A DNA stretch of 64,000 nt from Treponema succinifaciens DSM 2489. GTDB lineage: Bacteria > Spirochaetota > Spirochaetia > Treponematales > Treponemataceae. Positions within the stretch are counted from its first letter, which is position 1. Every line of letters starts with the position of its first letter. The stretch is from contig NC_015385.1 in assembly GCF_000195275.1 (NCBI RefSeq), forward strand, positions 2,667,854 to 2,731,853, in the 5' to 3' direction. Position numbers and translations under genes: made by a program. The notes under the pieces were generated by a model. It saw nothing but the letters and a program-made list of their open reading frames with translations. It ran no database searches and had not been told where the DNA came from. Below, piece after piece: positions 16,322-24,530 of this stretch.

Positions 16322-17427
16322 TTTAACTTTTCCTGTGTTTCCTTGATTATTTTCTGAAACTGCTCCATCGATTTTTCTATGCTGAACTGGCACGCATGGC
16401 TGATAATTTTTTCTTTCTTGAAAACACCTTTTGAATCAAGCCGCTCAAATTCAAGAATTGAAGATGCAACGCTGTCTGTTTCCTGCTTGTCAAAAAAAAT
16501 ACCTGTCTTTCCATCAATGACAGTTTCCAAAGCTCCGCCTTTTCCAAATGCAATTACAGGCCGACCGCAAGCCTGAACTTCCAAAGGTGTAAGTCCCAAA
16601 TCTTCTTCCGCGCAAAAAATAAGAGCTCGGCAACGCTGAAGATATGAGCGCACTTCTGAATCTTCTGCTCTTCCTGCAAAAAGAATGTTTTTGTCGTTTC
16701 CTGCAAGTTTCTTTAGATTCTCCATTTCAGAGCCAGCACCAATAACAACAAGCCTGCGTCCAAGTTTTTTACACGCGCTCACAGCCAAATCAATGCGCTT
16801 GTAAGGCACAAGACGAGAAAATGCGACATAAAAATCTTCAGGCTCAACATCAGCAGAAAAAAATCGTTCAGTATTTATAGGACAGTAAACAACTTTAGCA
16901 TCCAAATTCCAGAATTTTTTTATACGCCGGGCAATATAATTTGAATTCGCAACAACAGCGTCAATTCTCTGGCTTGAAATAAAATCCCACTGCCGCAAAG
17001 CTGGAATCCAGCGGTTCATAAAAAATCGTGTAAGTATTCCGCTTCTCTTTCTGTAGTCAAAAAACAAATCCCAAGCATAACGCATTGGTGAATGAATATA
17101 TGCAATATGTGGAACAGAAGGCGGCGTAATTACACCTTTCGCACAACAAGATGAAGAGCAAAGCACCAAGTCATATCCTGAAAAATCAAAGGATTCAAAG
17201 GCATTCGGCATGAACTTTAAAAGCTTTGTATAAATCCGCGAAGCAAAAGGAAGTTTTTGTATATAAGAAGTGTAAATTTTATTCTTGGCAAAATGACTGC
17301 CCATCTTTTTTTTGTTGTACACAAGAGTATAAATATCAGCATCTGGATAAAGACGAAGCATATACTCAACCCAAGTTTCAGCACCGCCATAATTTACAAG
17401 CCAGTCATGTACAATTGCAACTTTCAT
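16318..17427 (-). CDS. GT4-family glycosyltransferase
   Basis: A 369-aa GT-B glycosyltransferase. The N-terminal acceptor domain starts MKVAIVHDWLVNYGGAETWV; the C-terminal donor domain shows SRLVPYKRIDLAV, the LVVIGAGSE strand and the EEDLGLTPLEVQACGRPVIAFGKGGALE nucleotide-sugar motif with the E-x7-E pair. Such retaining enzymes transfer mannose, glucose or GlcNAc to lipid or polysaccharide acceptors; the sugar cannot be read from sequence. An AGGAAA ribosome site precedes the ATG. It is followed by the unknown membrane protein with a 4-nt overlap. Confidence 0.88.
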   Translation of the reverse strand: MKVAIVHDWLVNYGGAETWVEYMLRLYPDADIYTLVYNKKKMGSHFAKNKIYTSYIQKLPFASRIYTKLLKFMPNAFESFDFSGYDLVLCSSSCCAKGVITPPSVPHIAYIHSPMRYAWDLFFDYRKRSGILTRFFMNRWIPALRQWDFISSQRIDAVVANSNYIARRIKKFWNLDAKVVYCPINTERFFSADVEPEDFYVAFSRLVPYKRIDLAVSACKKLGRRLVVIGAGSEMENLKKLAGNDKNILFAGRAEDSEVRSYLQRCRALIFCAEEDLGLTPLEVQACGRPVIAFGKGGALETVIDGKTGIFFDKQETDSVASSILEFERLDSKGVFKKEKIISHACQFSIEKSMEQFQKIIKETQEKLK

Positions 17428-17483
17428 TTTTTGTTTTCCTATGAGCGAATTTTAATGTAAATCTGAATTGTTTTCAATGAATT

Positions 17484-18296
17484 TCAGTCTGAAAGCAACT
17501 GAACCCAAGCCTGCATAAGAATTCCAAAAGCAACGCCAACATTTAAAGACGCTTTTAATCCTGTCATCGGAATTGAAACTCTTCCATAATCAGCTCTTTT
17601 TAACGCTTCCGGGCTTACACCAAGCTCTTCTGAACCGATTATTACAATTCCTTCTTTTGGAAAAGAAAATTCAGTTATTGGAGTTCCGCCTGTTTCCAAA
17701 ACAAAAACCGGCTTGTCCTGCGGAAGTTCTTCTAAGGAACATCTTTTGTAGCCTAAGGTTTCTATGCAGCCCATTCCGCTTCTTAATGCACGGGACTGAT
17801 TTGGATCTGTGCAGTTCGGGGAAATAAAAACATTTTCGCAACCCATAGCTTCCGCAGTTCTAAAAATAGAGCCTATGTTAAACGGAGAGCGAATATCTTC
17901 TGCATAAACACTTACGCCTTTGAAAAACTTTCTGTTTTGAACACAAAAACTTTCATTAGAATGCGGCGCAATAACCAAATCCCATTCAGCCGGAAAAGTT
18001 CCTATTATGGCCAGCAAAGAATTCCGGGCAAAATTGCAAACCCTTCGCTCATCAAAGTCTTCCGCTTCAATAAGTTTTTTTAGTTCTTCGGCGGCACTTT
18101 CTGGAAGTTTTGGGTCATCCATCACAATCCGCGCAACGGTTTTTGTATATTCAGCACGCGTCATTCCCGGAAAATTATATTCAGTTCCATGTTCTGCAAT
18201 GCCGGCAATATCGCGTTCAAGCTCGCCAAAAGTAAGAGCCAGCTTACGTCTTTTTTGTCCCGGTTCAAGCTGAAAAAGTTTTCCAGGATTTATCAT
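17484..18296 (-). CDS. TrmH/SpoU-family RNA methyltransferase
   Basis: A 270-aa protein whose C-terminal ~150 residues form a SPOUT knot: motif 1 AEDIRSPFNIGSIFRTAEAMG (Asn and Arg conserved), motif 2 GIVIIGSEELGVSPEALK and motif 3 VSIPMTGLKASLNVGVAFGILM. These enzymes 2'-O-methylate rRNA or tRNA with SAM. The N-terminal ~100 residues are helical and specific to this lineage. The ATG overlaps the stop of the upstream iron-ADH-like gene (TGATG), so translation is coupled. Target nucleotide is not predicted. Confidence 0.87.
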   Translation of the reverse strand: MINPGKLFQLEPGQKRRKLALTFGELERDIAGIAEHGTEYNFPGMTRAEYTKTVARIVMDDPKLPESAAEELKKLIEAEDFDERRVCNFARNSLLAIIGTFPAEWDLVIAPHSNESFCVQNRKFFKGVSVYAEDIRSPFNIGSIFRTAEAMGCENVFISPNCTDPNQSRALRSGMGCIETLGYKRCSLEELPQDKPVFVLETGGTPITEFSFPKEGIVIIGSEELGVSPEALKRADYGRVSIPMTGLKASLNVGVAFGILMQAWVQLLSD

Positions 18297-19450
18297 CAGT
18301 AAGCCTTCTTTATGATTTCAAACAAATCGTCAGTTGTCATGCTGCGCTGAAGACTGTTCATAAGATCAAGCTCACCTGCATCTTCCGCCGCAACAGAAAG
18401 CTGTTCTATAGAAAGCGAAAGGTCTTTTAAACGTGCCGGAATATTTATCTTAGCAATTTTCTGTCTTACATAATCCGCAAGAGAAGCAACAGCCGAAGAA
18501 ACAGAATCTTCCGGGCGGGAGGCATTCAAAAGACGTGAAAGAACCGCAAGTTTTTCAGCCTTGAAAGAAGCCGCATCTTCAATAATATACGGAAGTAAAA
18601 TTGCAGAAATCAGCGAGCGGGAAATTTTATATCGAGAATTTATTGCAAGCGAAAGAAGATTTGCGGCGCCAAAAGAACTTGAGGCAGCCCCCAAAGAAGC
18701 CATGCATCCGCCCTGGGCCAAAAGAACTTCCTGCGGAGTTGTAACGGAAAGATTCGGTGCGCCATCTTCGGCATAACTCAAAAGCTGAACGGATTTTTCT
18801 ATAATCATATCGCTGAAAAAAGTAGATTTCTGGCTTAAATATCCTTCAACCGCAAAAGCCAAAGCTTCAATTGACATGCAGGAAATTTGCTTTTCTGTCA
18901 AAGCCATCTGAAGATTCGGATCCCAAAGAACAAGCTTGCAAAGTCCGTTTTGAGTTTTTATAAGCTTTACTTTTGTTGAACGCGCGTCAGTTACAAAAGC
19001 TCTGTCTGTAAAAATAAAACTATCTCTATTTGTTGAAGGCAGGCAAATAAGCGGAAGAGTTCTTTTAGGCGGAATCAAATTTTCGTCAATATAATCGTAA
19101 ATGCTCTTGGAATTTTCGTAGTAAAGAGCGCAGACAATGCGTGCAAGCGAAAGTGTTCTTCCGCCTCCAACCGCAATAACTCCATGTACTTTTGCATCCT
19201 GAGCGAGCTTCAAGACAACTTTTGCAGTTTCTGAATCAGATCCAAGCGGAATTTCGTCAAAAACAAAATAATCAACGTTTCTTTCTGCAAGAGACGCCGT
19301 AACTTTTGAAGCTGTTCCCGATTCCTTTAGAACCGGATCCATTAAAACCAAAAAATTAGAGCCGTACTCCAACGCATACTGACCAAGACGGGTCGCAGTA
19401 TAAGAACCAAGAACAATATTAGGTGAAATTTTGAATATAAAATCTGCCAT
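18296..19450 (-). CDS. Iron-dependent-alcohol-dehydrogenase-like protein lacking metal ligands
   Basis: A 384-aa member of the iron-ADH/DHQS-like fold. The NAD-binding glycine loop is kept (AVGGGRTLSLA, near residue 95) as is LPLICLPSTNRDSF, but the four metal ligands of the family are all replaced: by alignment to FucO, Asp becomes Glu195, and the three His become Phe199, Asn264 and Arg278. The flanking SAILLPYII is preserved, so the alignment is secure by eye. The protein may therefore be a non-catalytic or metal-independent homologue. I choose the ATG at 19450 (MADFIFK); the longer frame begins with TTG inside the ribosome site. Its TGA overlaps the start of the TrmH-type gene. Confidence 0.7.
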   Translation of the reverse strand: MADFIFKISPNIVLGSYTATRLGQYALEYGSNFLVLMDPVLKESGTASKVTASLAERNVDYFVFDEIPLGSDSETAKVVLKLAQDAKVHGVIAVGGGRTLSLARIVCALYYENSKSIYDYIDENLIPPKRTLPLICLPSTNRDSFIFTDRAFVTDARSTKVKLIKTQNGLCKLVLWDPNLQMALTEKQISCMSIEALAFAVEGYLSQKSTFFSDMIIEKSVQLLSYAEDGAPNLSVTTPQEVLLAQGGCMASLGAASSSFGAANLLSLAINSRYKISRSLISAILLPYIIEDAASFKAEKLAVLSRLLNASRPEDSVSSAVASLADYVRQKIAKINIPARLKDLSLSIEQLSVAAEDAGELDLMNSLQRSMTTDDLFEIIKKAY

Positions 19451-19469
19451 ATTAGAAAAAAACTCCTGC

Positions 19470-19499
19470 AAAAAAAAAGAGCGGAACTATTCCGCCCTA
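19470..19499 (-). terminator. Intrinsic terminator after flgM
   Basis: Minus strand: AGGGCGGAA, loop TAG, TTCCGCTCT, then nine T. The T run merges into the GCAGGAG ribosome site of the next gene. Confidence 0.75.
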
Positions 19500-19526
19500 A
19501 TTTATCCCCTGCAAAAAATACGGAAA

Positions 19527-19814
19527 TTACAAACCGTAAGCACTAAGAATTTGATCCGCAGTAGCTGCAATCGTAGCTTCATTGAGGTAATTTGGATCCT
19601 GAATCTTGAGCTTAATCTGCTCCACCAGCTCTGAACGAACATCTGGAGTTTCCTCTGCCACTTTATTCATAAACATAGCTTCTGCCATGGCTTTGGCTTC
19701 ATCGGAAACACTGATTTCATCAGACACATACTGAGAACCTGCAACATTATTTGAACGTTTTGTGTTCTGCAATGAGTTTAGAGCATTAACCTCTGAAATC
19801 TTGTTTATCATCAT
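19527..19814 (-). CDS. flgM: Anti-sigma-28 factor FlgM
   Basis: A 95-aa protein with the FlgM layout: short flexible N-terminus MMINKISEVN, the VSDEISVSDEAKAMAEAM block, and the sigma-binding C-terminal helices TPDVRSELVEQIKLKI and EATIAATADQILSAYGL. FlgM binds sigma-28 (FliA/WhiG type) and holds late flagellar genes off until the hook is complete and it is exported. The gene overlaps the 3' end of rsmI by 29 nt, so it appears to be carried on the rsmI transcript instead of with flagellar genes. A strong terminator follows. An AGAGAGG ribosome site precedes the first ATG. Confidence 0.82.
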   Translation of the reverse strand: MMINKISEVNALNSLQNTKRSNNVAGSQYVSDEISVSDEAKAMAEAMFMNKVAEETPDVRSELVEQIKLKIQDPNYLNEATIAATADQILSAYGL

Positions 19815-20535
19815 ATCTTGCCTCTCTTATCTTATCGGAAGATTCTTCTGAAATCTTGATATTTTTATTTCCTGAAATAAAAACAGCAAATTCCCCAAGA
19901 ATCTTCTGACGGGAACTGTAATCTTCAAAAACTTCCTGCGCCGTTCCTTCTGTTATTTCTTCATGAAGCTTTGTAAGCTCCCTGCCAACAACAACACAGC
20001 GGCTACCTTCAATATCGGCAATGTCCGCCAGAAGTTTTACAATTCTAAACGGACTTTCGTACAAAATAACGGCATCTCCAGTTTCCAAAAGCTCCTTTAC
20101 ACGGCTTTTTCTCCTACCCGGCTTTGGAGAAAGAAAACCTTCAAAAATCAAGGTTTTTCCGCCAGCACCTGCAACACTTGCCAATGCCGCAAAAGCACTT
20201 GCTCCTGGAATCGGAATAACGGAATGACCTGCTTTGCGCGCAAAACCAGCAAGAACTGCCCCCGGATCACTTATTCCAGGAGTTCCAGCATCGCTTGCAT
20301 AGGCAACTTTCTGACCTTCGTCAAGCAGCTTTATAATTTTTTCAGAAGCAAACTGCTCATTCTGCGCCCGGCAACTGACCAAAGGCTTTCGGATTTCAAA
20401 ATGATTCAACAATTGAAGCGTATGGCGCGTATCTTCCGCCGCAACAACGTCAACACTTTTCAAAATTTCAACAGCCCTAAAAGTCATATCGCCCAAATTT
20501 CCAATAGGCGTAGCTACAATATATAATTCCGACAC
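19786..20535 (-). CDS. rsmI: 16S rRNA (cytidine-1402-2'-O)-methyltransferase
   Basis: A 249-aa tetrapyrrole-methylase-fold enzyme that 2'-O-methylates C1402 in the decoding centre. Motifs are LYIVATPIGNLGDMTFRAVE, VVAAEDTRHT, YASDAGTPGISDPG, IPIPGASAFAAL and FEGFLSPKPGRRKSR. The start is placed at the GTG at 20535, giving the usual N-terminus (V/M)SELYIVATPIGN. The TTG 18 nt upstream overlaps a TATACT -10 element and is not credible. No ribosome site is present and the predicted leader is about 3 nt. flgM overlaps its 3' end. Confidence 0.92.
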   Translation of the reverse strand: MSELYIVATPIGNLGDMTFRAVEILKSVDVVAAEDTRHTLQLLNHFEIRKPLVSCRAQNEQFASEKIIKLLDEGQKVAYASDAGTPGISDPGAVLAGFARKAGHSVIPIPGASAFAALASVAGAGGKTLIFEGFLSPKPGRRKSRVKELLETGDAVILYESPFRIVKLLADIADIEGSRCVVVGRELTKLHEEITEGTAQEVFEDYSSRQKILGEFAVFISGNKNIKISEESSDKIREARYDDKQDFRG

Positions 20536-20544
20536 CGTATTTAT

Positions 20545-20573
20545 AGTATACAATTACTAATATCTTTTTGCAA
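20545..20573 (-). promoter_or_regulatory. Predicted rsmI-flgM promoter, near-leaderless
   Basis: TTGCAA (20573-20568), 17-bp spacer, TATACT (20550-20545), then nine bases to the GTG at 20535. Divergent from ftsK. Confidence 0.5.
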
Positions 20574-20727
20574 TGTTTAAAATCGGCTTTGGTATTTTTC
20601 TTAAAGCATCACGGCTTAACTTCGTGAAAAAAAAACCGATAATAAAACGAGGATCAGTTTTAAATTCTGCTTCCGCTAAAAACTGGCTCTCGAACTTATC
20701 AAAGCAAAATTAGAAGGTAAAAATACA

Positions 20728-23547
20728 ATGACAAAAAAAGAAAGGATTGCCGCAACTCTTACAGGAATTGCCTTGTATTGCGTGGCGGCTTTATTTTCTA
20801 TAGGTCTTTTTCTTGGCGCGCTGAACTTCGGGCTTTCTTCAGGAAAAAATATTCTTTTTAAAATGGGAGAAATGCTTGTTTCTGTTTATGGAATCTGCTC
20901 AATTTTAATCCCTGTGTTTTTCTTTGTGGCAGGTTCGTTCTGTTTAAGCGCGAAATGGTCAGTTCAAAGAGCTTTTATCCTTTTAATTAGCATTGTTCCG
21001 TTTTTTACACTTGTAATTGCCGAGCGGACTTCCCAGACAATTGCAGCGCAGGACACAAGCCCGATTGCATTTGCCAAAATTTTCACATTGGTTGCTATTG
21101 CGCTTCTTCTTGTTGCGCTTGAATATCTGCTTGCCGTAACTGCCGCAACTTACATTGAAAAGGCAATGGAACAAAAAATTTCCATAGATATAAAAAAAAT
21201 CAAAATTAATCCAAAAAAAATAAAAACAATTATCAAAAGCAAGCTGAATTTTCCAAAGCCAAAAATTTCTATGCAAAAAGAAAAAACGCATGAAAAGAAA
21301 GAAGAGGAAAAAATTCCTGAAGAGGAACTTGATTTTGAAATTCCGCAGAAAAAAATCAGCGGCGTCTGGTCAATTGATTCGGAAGGAAATGTAAAAGGCA
21401 AAATTTCCGCGCCGGAAGAAAAACACGATGAAACTGTTCAGGAAGAAATTCAAATTCCTGAAAGTGAAAATTCCGCAGAAGAAAATGAAGAAGACATAAT
21501 CGATTTGTTTGAAAAAAATTCAATGGATTTGACTGAAGAAATTTCAAAATCTGAGCAGGAAGAACTTGAAAAAAATTCCGGACAAATTGATTACGACATT
21601 GATTTTGAAGAGCCGGAAGATTTTTCAGAAGAGCAAGACAACGGATATTTTGACATTAAAGATGAAAACGAGCCAGAGGAATCAGAATTTTCTGAAATAG
21701 AAACTCAAGGTGATGAAACGGAACTTTCGGAAGATGACTTTGAAATAAAAGATGAAACCGAAGATGATTCAGATGAAAATGAAAGTCAAGAAACTGAAAA
21801 CGATTTTGAAATAGAAGATTTCGATTCTGAAGAAAATTTTATAGAACCAGAAGAAGAACAGGAAATCTCTTTTGAAAATGAAGATTACCAAGAAAATGTT
21901 CCAGCTGAAAATTTCAAGGCTGAACACAACGAGGGAAATTCTTTAGAAGAAAAAAAATCTGCGCCTTCAAATCTTGAAAGTGTTTTTTCAAAAATGGAAG
22001 ACGACGCGCGCATTCAGGTTGAAAAAGAAAATCCGGCTCAAGAAAAAAATTCCGCTCCAATCGCATTTACAACAACCGAAGACGGAAGCACAAAGCCAAT
22101 TCCGCTTCCGCCTAAAAAGAAAAACAACGGTCCGTATAAAATTTCCACAGACTTGCTCACAGCTTATGACGAAAACAAATACTGGATTATCGATGAGGAA
22201 ACCGAGCAAGCCGCAAAAAGCCTAAAAGACACTTTGAGTGAATTTAAAATCGATGCGGAAGTTACAGGAATAAGAAAAGGTCCGGTTGTAACAATGTTTG
22301 AGCTTCTTCCTGCTCCAGGAGTAAAATTAAGCAGAATCGTAGCGCTTTCAGACAATATCGCATTGCGTCTTGCGGCAAGTTCAGTCCGCATTGTAGCTCC
22401 AATTCCGGGGAAACGCGCAGTCGGAATTGAAGTTCCAAACAGAAACCGCGCGATTGTTTCGTTCAGGGAATGCATTGAGCAGCAAAGAAATGAATGGAAA
22501 AAAATGGCAGTTCCTGTTGTGCTCGGAAAAGACATTCAGGGCGAAACCCAAATAATGGATCTTGTGAAAACTCCGCATCTTTTGATTGCCGGTTCAACTG
22601 GAGCCGGAAAATCAGTCTGCGTAAACAGCATGATTCTAAGCATTTTGTACAAACGGAATCCACATGAAGTAAAGATGATTCTCATTGACCCCAAAATAGT
22701 CGAGTTGAAACTTTACAATGGAATTCCGCACCTTTTGACTCCAGTCATAACAGAACCAAAAAAAGCAATGCAGGCTCTTCAGTATTGCCTTTGCGAAATG
22801 GAACGCCGTTATGCGGTTTTAGACAGCATGGGATGCCGCGACATAGCAAACTACAACCGGAAAATAGTTGAGCAACACATAGCAACGGAAAAACTTCCGT
22901 ACTTGATTGTAATAATCGATGAATTTGCGGACTTGATGGCAACAACTGGAAAAGCTCTTGAAGGCGTTGTAGCTCGTCTTGCAGCAATGAGCCGCGCGGT
23001 TGGAATTCACCTTGTTCTTGCAACACAGCGTCCATCTGTTGATGTAATCACAGGTCTTATAAAGGCAAATATTCCAAGCCGAATCGCATTTATGGTTGCC
23101 GCAAAAATGGACAGCCGAATAATAATCGACCAAGTTGGAGCTGAAAAACTTCTTGGAAAAGGCGATATGCTTTATGCCAGCGCAACAGATCCTTTCCCTG
23201 TGAGAATTCAAGGAGCTTTTGTAAGCGACCAGGAAGTTGAAAATGTTGTTGAAGCTGTAAAAGAATGGGGCGAGCCGGAATACATTGACGATGAAATTTT
23301 TGTTGACGATGAAGATGATGAAAATGCCGATCAGCTTTCTCTTTTTGGGGAAGGCGCAGAAGATCCTCTTTATGAAAAAGCACTGGACATTGTAATTCAG
23401 GCTGGAAAAGCAAGCGCAAGCTATATTCAGCGCAGACTGAGCATTGGTTATAACCGAGCCGCACGTCTTGTAGAAGAAATGGAAGAGCGCGGAATTGTAG
23501 GACCTGCAAATGGTTCTAAACCACGCGAAATTATTCACGTACCGTAA
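20728..23547 (+). CDS. ftsK: DNA translocase FtsK/SpoIIIE
   Basis: A 939-aa septal DNA pump that clears and sorts the chromosome terminus at division. It has about four N-terminal membrane segments (residues 8-155), a lysine-rich stretch (150-190), a very acidic linker (about 190-440, rich in Glu/Asp), then the alpha/beta motor (from about 475) with Walker A GSTGAGKS at residue ~622 and Walker B LIVIIDEFADLM, and the C-terminal gamma winged helix (about 870-939, ending GPANGSKPREIIHVP) that reads KOPS. An AGAAGGT ribosome site is present. A GH18-like gene follows 19 nt later. The acidic linker is unusually long and charged. Confidence 0.95.
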   Translation: MTKKERIAATLTGIALYCVAALFSIGLFLGALNFGLSSGKNILFKMGEMLVSVYGICSILIPVFFFVAGSFCLSAKWSVQRAFILLISIVPFFTLVIAERTSQTIAAQDTSPIAFAKIFTLVAIALLLVALEYLLAVTAATYIEKAMEQKISIDIKKIKINPKKIKTIIKSKLNFPKPKISMQKEKTHEKKEEEKIPEEELDFEIPQKKISGVWSIDSEGNVKGKISAPEEKHDETVQEEIQIPESENSAEENEEDIIDLFEKNSMDLTEEISKSEQEELEKNSGQIDYDIDFEEPEDFSEEQDNGYFDIKDENEPEESEFSEIETQGDETELSEDDFEIKDETEDDSDENESQETENDFEIEDFDSEENFIEPEEEQEISFENEDYQENVPAENFKAEHNEGNSLEEKKSAPSNLESVFSKMEDDARIQVEKENPAQEKNSAPIAFTTTEDGSTKPIPLPPKKKNNGPYKISTDLLTAYDENKYWIIDEETEQAAKSLKDTLSEFKIDAEVTGIRKGPVVTMFELLPAPGVKLSRIVALSDNIALRLAASSVRIVAPIPGKRAVGIEVPNRNRAIVSFRECIEQQRNEWKKMAVPVVLGKDIQGETQIMDLVKTPHLLIAGSTGAGKSVCVNSMILSILYKRNPHEVKMILIDPKIVELKLYNGIPHLLTPVITEPKKAMQALQYCLCEMERRYAVLDSMGCRDIANYNRKIVEQHIATEKLPYLIVIIDEFADLMATTGKALEGVVARLAAMSRAVGIHLVLATQRPSVDVITGLIKANIPSRIAFMVAAKMDSRIIIDQVGAEKLLGKGDMLYASATDPFPVRIQGAFVSDQEVENVVEAVKEWGEPEYIDDEIFVDDEDDENADQLSLFGEGAEDPLYEKALDIVIQAGKASASYIQRRLSIGYNRAARLVEEMEERGIVGPANGSKPREIIHVP

Positions 23548-23566
23548 TCATAAAAAGAGGAATAAA

Positions 23567-24523
23567 ATGAAGAAAGTTATAACATTTATTGCATTAACAG
23601 TTCTTTCCGCCTGCGCATTTTCTCAGAATAAAATCAAATTCAACGAAACCTGGAGCTACGTTCTCACAGGATATGAAAACGAGTTTTCTGCGGATTTGCC
23701 AATAACGGATCTTTGCTATTTTAGCGCGGAAATAAATGAGTACGGCGAAATTCCTTCAATTCCAAATCGTGAAACTGTTCCACCTGAATTCAACGGGAGA
23801 GTTCATATTGTTGCAATTTGCGAAAGCCGCTCTCTAAGCCATTTTGTAATCGACCCGAAATACAAAGTTTCAAAAAAAATTATTAAAACTCTGGCAGAAG
23901 CAACAAAAGACTTCGACGGACTTCAAATTGACTTTGAGCTTGTTCCAAAACGAGATGCTGAAAATTTCAAAATTTTTCTTAAAAAACTGAAAAAAGCAAT
24001 CGGCAAAGACAAAATGCTTTCTGTTTGCGTTCCTGCAAGAACAAAGACAGTTCAAGATGATGTCTACGATTACAAAGAGCTTTCATCTTGCGCAGACAGA
24101 ATTTTTATAATGGCTTACGATCAGCACTGGGCAACAAGCGCACCCGGTCCGGTTTCTGGAATGGACTGGTGCAAAAAAATTGCAGACCATGCATTGAATA
24201 CAATTCCAGTTGAAAAAATAATAATGGGCTTGCCTTTCTACGGAAGAAGCTGGACAGAACCAAATTTTTCCAAAGCATGGTATAACAGCGGAATCAACAG
24301 AATCCTTGGCGAAAATTCTGCATTAGAAGAAGTTCAAAGAACTGAAGGAATTCCGCATTTTGAATTCAAAACAGAAATTACAGTAAAAGGCTGGTTTGAC
24401 GACAAAGAATCTTTAGCCGCAAGATGTCTTATGCTTTCTGAAAAAAACATTCCAAATGCTGGATTCTGGAGAATTGGTCAGGAAGACAAAGAGTTCTGGC
24501 AAATTCTTTCTGTTCCAGATTAA
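23567..24523 (+). CDS. GH18-like glycosidase lipoprotein
   Basis: A 318-aa predicted lipoprotein (MKKVITFIALTVLSAC, lipid Cys16). It has a GH18 TIM barrel with the catalytic DGxxxDxE motif as DGLQIDFE (Glu124), the downstream MAYDQHW strand and MGLPFYGRSW. GH18 enzymes of the SleL/YaaH type hydrolyse beta-1,4-GlcNAc bonds in chitin or peptidoglycan. Its place directly after ftsK favours a role in cell-wall processing at division, as inference. I use the ATG at 23567 with AGAGG upstream; the frame from 23510 lies within ftsK. Confidence 0.82.
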   Translation: MKKVITFIALTVLSACAFSQNKIKFNETWSYVLTGYENEFSADLPITDLCYFSAEINEYGEIPSIPNRETVPPEFNGRVHIVAICESRSLSHFVIDPKYKVSKKIIKTLAEATKDFDGLQIDFELVPKRDAENFKIFLKKLKKAIGKDKMLSVCVPARTKTVQDDVYDYKELSSCADRIFIMAYDQHWATSAPGPVSGMDWCKKIADHALNTIPVEKIIMGLPFYGRSWTEPNFSKAWYNSGINRILGENSALEEVQRTEGIPHFEFKTEITVKGWFDDKESLAARCLMLSEKNIPNAGFWRIGQEDKEFWQILSVPD

Positions 24524-24530
24524 TTTTTCA

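Noticed and set aside
22819..23538. A 239-codon antisense frame over ftsK
   Set aside because: The sense strand encodes the FtsK motor with all motifs; the antisense product has no domain or ribosome site.
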